Shown: piece by piece, positions 7,081-8,124 of the stretch
Numbering within the stretch: the first letter of the stretch is position 1
Layout of the letters: every line of letters begins with the position of its first letter
DNA from: an uncultured Chromatiaceae bacterium
GTDB lineage: Bacteria; Pseudomonadota; Gammaproteobacteria; Enterobacterales; Alteromonadaceae
Direction of reading: 5' to 3'
Length of the DNA stretch: 8,124 bases
NCBI GenBank assembly: GCA_946482615.1
Contig: CAMLSF010000161.1
Span: 1-8,124, forward strand
Position numbers and translations under genes: made by a program
The notes under the pieces: model-generated
The model's input: only the letters and a program-made list of their open reading frames with translations
What the model was told of the DNA's origin: nothing
Databases searched by the model: none

Positions 7081-8021
7081 CAGGCGCGTAACCCCAGCTC
7101 ATCAGGAAAAGGCTGTAAATACTGCTGAGCCGCCACGTACTGATGGGGGTGCTGAGCTAAATGGTGCCGCAGCAAAGTTAAAGGGGCCAGCAAAGGCAAA
7201 TGACCCTGACGGTATTTGTGAATAAGGTTCAGCAGCTCCAGCTTAGCGCTGCTGCTTAACATCTTCTTGAAGAAGCCCTGCAAATGCATCAGCACATTCG
7301 CCTGCTGTTTACGGGTGGCTTGTTGTTTTAACGCCTGCATTAAATCCAGTAAATAACGCTGCGCTAACTCCTCTGGGGCAAAGAGTTTCGCCTGCGCCAC
7401 CAGACGCCCTAATTCACGGTAGGCCGTTGGACTGTGCGCCATCACCAGAAACTTATAACGGCTGTGAAAAGCCACCAGTTTGCCCACAGTAAAACCCGAC
7501 TGCAGCAACTGCTGATAGTCATGGCAGGCGAAAATCCGGGTAACAAAGTTTTCTCTCAGATTGCTATCGAGCAAACGACCATCTTCTTCTACAGGCAACC
7601 AGGGATAGCTATGCATCAATTGTTGTGTAAAAACACCAACTCCGACCTTACCCAACTGGTGACCATTTTGATCATTTAACCTTACCCGCTCCATACCGCA
7701 GCTCGGGGACTTGGCACAGACAATATAACCAGACAGCTGGCTTAAACCCGGCAGCAGCTTTTCAGTAAACTGCAACATGCTGTCGGTGTGATCAATGCTG
7801 CTGTCCTTACTGTTAACCAGCCGGATCTGCTGCTTGTCATTCAACTGCAAACGAATAGCAGGACGTGGCACACCTAAACCTATCGCCTGCTCGGGGCAAA
7901 CAGGTACATAAGACACAAAAGGAGCCAGAGTAGCAGTGCAGAACTCAGAAGCTTTATGGCCGGCGTCAAAACGTACTTTTTGTCCAAGCACACAAGCGCT
8001 GACACCGATTTGGATATTCAT
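7080..8021 (-). CDS. DUF523-DUF1722 two-domain protein (YbgA-like C-terminus)
   Basis: Two-domain cytoplasmic protein of 313 residues. The N-terminal DUF523 domain (about 3-150) has the hallmarks VSACVLG (7-13), VCPE (41-44) and AKSPSCG (103-109). DUF523 includes TudS, a [4Fe-4S] thiouracil desulfidase, and Cys10, Cys42 and Cys109 sit where cluster-binding cysteines are expected; Cys28 and Cys102 are extra. The C-terminal DUF1722 domain (about 178-307) has LVAFHSRYKFLVMAHSP (182-198), YRELGRLVA (201-209), ANVLMHLQGFFKK (241-253), YRQGHLPLLAPLTLLRHHL (270-288) and YLQPFP (301-306). E. coli YbgA is essentially DUF1722 alone and also neighbours phrB. This association suggests a role linked to DNA photodamage or a modified base, but the function is not established. 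The ATG at 8021 gives the usual DUF523 N-terminus; GTGAG about eight bases upstream is a modest ribosome site. First gene of the operon. Confidence 0.93.
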   Translation of the reverse strand: MNIQIGVSACVLGQKVRFDAGHKASEFCTATLAPFVSYVPVCPEQAIGLGVPRPAIRLQLNDKQQIRLVNSKDSSIDHTDSMLQFTEKLLPGLSQLSGYIVCAKSPSCGMERVRLNDQNGHQLGKVGVGVFTQQLMHSYPWLPVEEDGRLLDSNLRENFVTRIFACHDYQQLLQSGFTVGKLVAFHSRYKFLVMAHSPTAYRELGRLVAQAKLFAPEELAQRYLLDLMQALKQQATRKQQANVLMHLQGFFKKMLSSSAKLELLNLIHKYRQGHLPLLAPLTLLRHHLAQHPHQYVAAQQYLQPFPDELGLRA

Positions 8022-8060
8022 AATAAGGACTCACTGAAAAATCACGGTGATGACTGGAAA
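8022..8060 (-). promoter_or_regulatory. Predicted 5' leader with a small palindrome
   Basis: Between the candidate -10 box and the first ATG lies a short leader. ATCAC-G-GTGAT at 8041-8051 is a perfect 5-base inverted repeat around one centre base. Its loop is too small for an RNA hairpin, so if meaningful it would be a protein-binding site just after the transcription start. Nothing else coding or structural was seen here. Confidence 0.25.
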
Positions 8061-8090
8061 TGTTTACAGATCATCAGCTTCATTGGATCA
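8061..8090 (-). promoter_or_regulatory. Candidate ECF (ChrR-sigma-E type) promoter of the operon
   Basis: On the minus strand TGATCC (8085-8090) is followed after exactly 18 bases by TAAACA (8061-8066). The R. sphaeroides sigma-E promoter, as I remember it, is TGATCC-N18-TAAGTA: all six -35 bases and four of six -10 bases match. An A/T-rich tract lies just upstream (about 8098-8110). Transcription would start near 8054, giving a leader of about 33 bases before the ATG at 8021. No good sigma-70 pair competes: TTGCAG (8090-8095 region) faces a poor -10 at 17 bases. The genes below are those expected of a singlet-oxygen regulon, which adds weight. The sigma factor itself is not in the window. 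Confidence 0.55.
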
Positions 8091-8124
8091 CTGCAAGAAA
8101 AAATTTTTGATAAAAACAATCGCC

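Overview
The window reads as a piece of a gammaproteobacterial chromosome. The photolyase closely resembles E. coli PhrB, the base composition is moderate, and the gene set is one seen in Alteromonadales-like genera; a Rheinheimera/Alishewanella-type host is my guess and is not proven. Every convincing gene is on the minus strand, so the window is read from right to left.

Right to left: an upstream region (8022-8124) carries a candidate extracytoplasmic-function (ECF) sigma promoter. A compact gene set follows: a DUF523-DUF1722 protein (7080-8021), a class I CPD photolyase PhrB (5647-7080), an NTF2/SnoaL-like protein (5190-5654), a 108-base gap, an FAD-dependent amine-oxidase-like protein (3828-5081), a DUF1365 protein (3076-3831) and a CFA-synthase-like SAM methyltransferase (1835-3079). 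Four of the five junctions overlap by one to eight bases, which suggests one transcript with translational coupling. After a 65-base gap with its own sigma-70-like promoter comes the 5' part of a GAF-GAF-GGDEF-EAL cyclic-di-GMP protein (1-1769), cut by the left edge just after its EAL motif.

The likely theme is defence against light and singlet oxygen. The photolyase repairs UV-damaged DNA. The FAD protein, DUF1365 protein and CFA-like enzyme probably modify unsaturated acyl chains already in membrane phospholipids. This set resembles the ChrR/sigma-E (ECF11) regulon and the furan-fatty-acid genes (UfaM, UfaD, UfaO) of Rhodobacter sphaeroides. Two observations sharpen this. A TGATCC-N18-TAAACA element lies upstream of the first gene. 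The CFA-like enzyme appears to lack two of the residues that bind bicarbonate in true cyclopropane synthase, so it may make a methylated rather than a cyclopropane product.

No sigma factor, anti-sigma factor or MerR/LitR-type regulator is inside the window, and no RNA gene, CRISPR array, insertion sequence or phage gene was seen.
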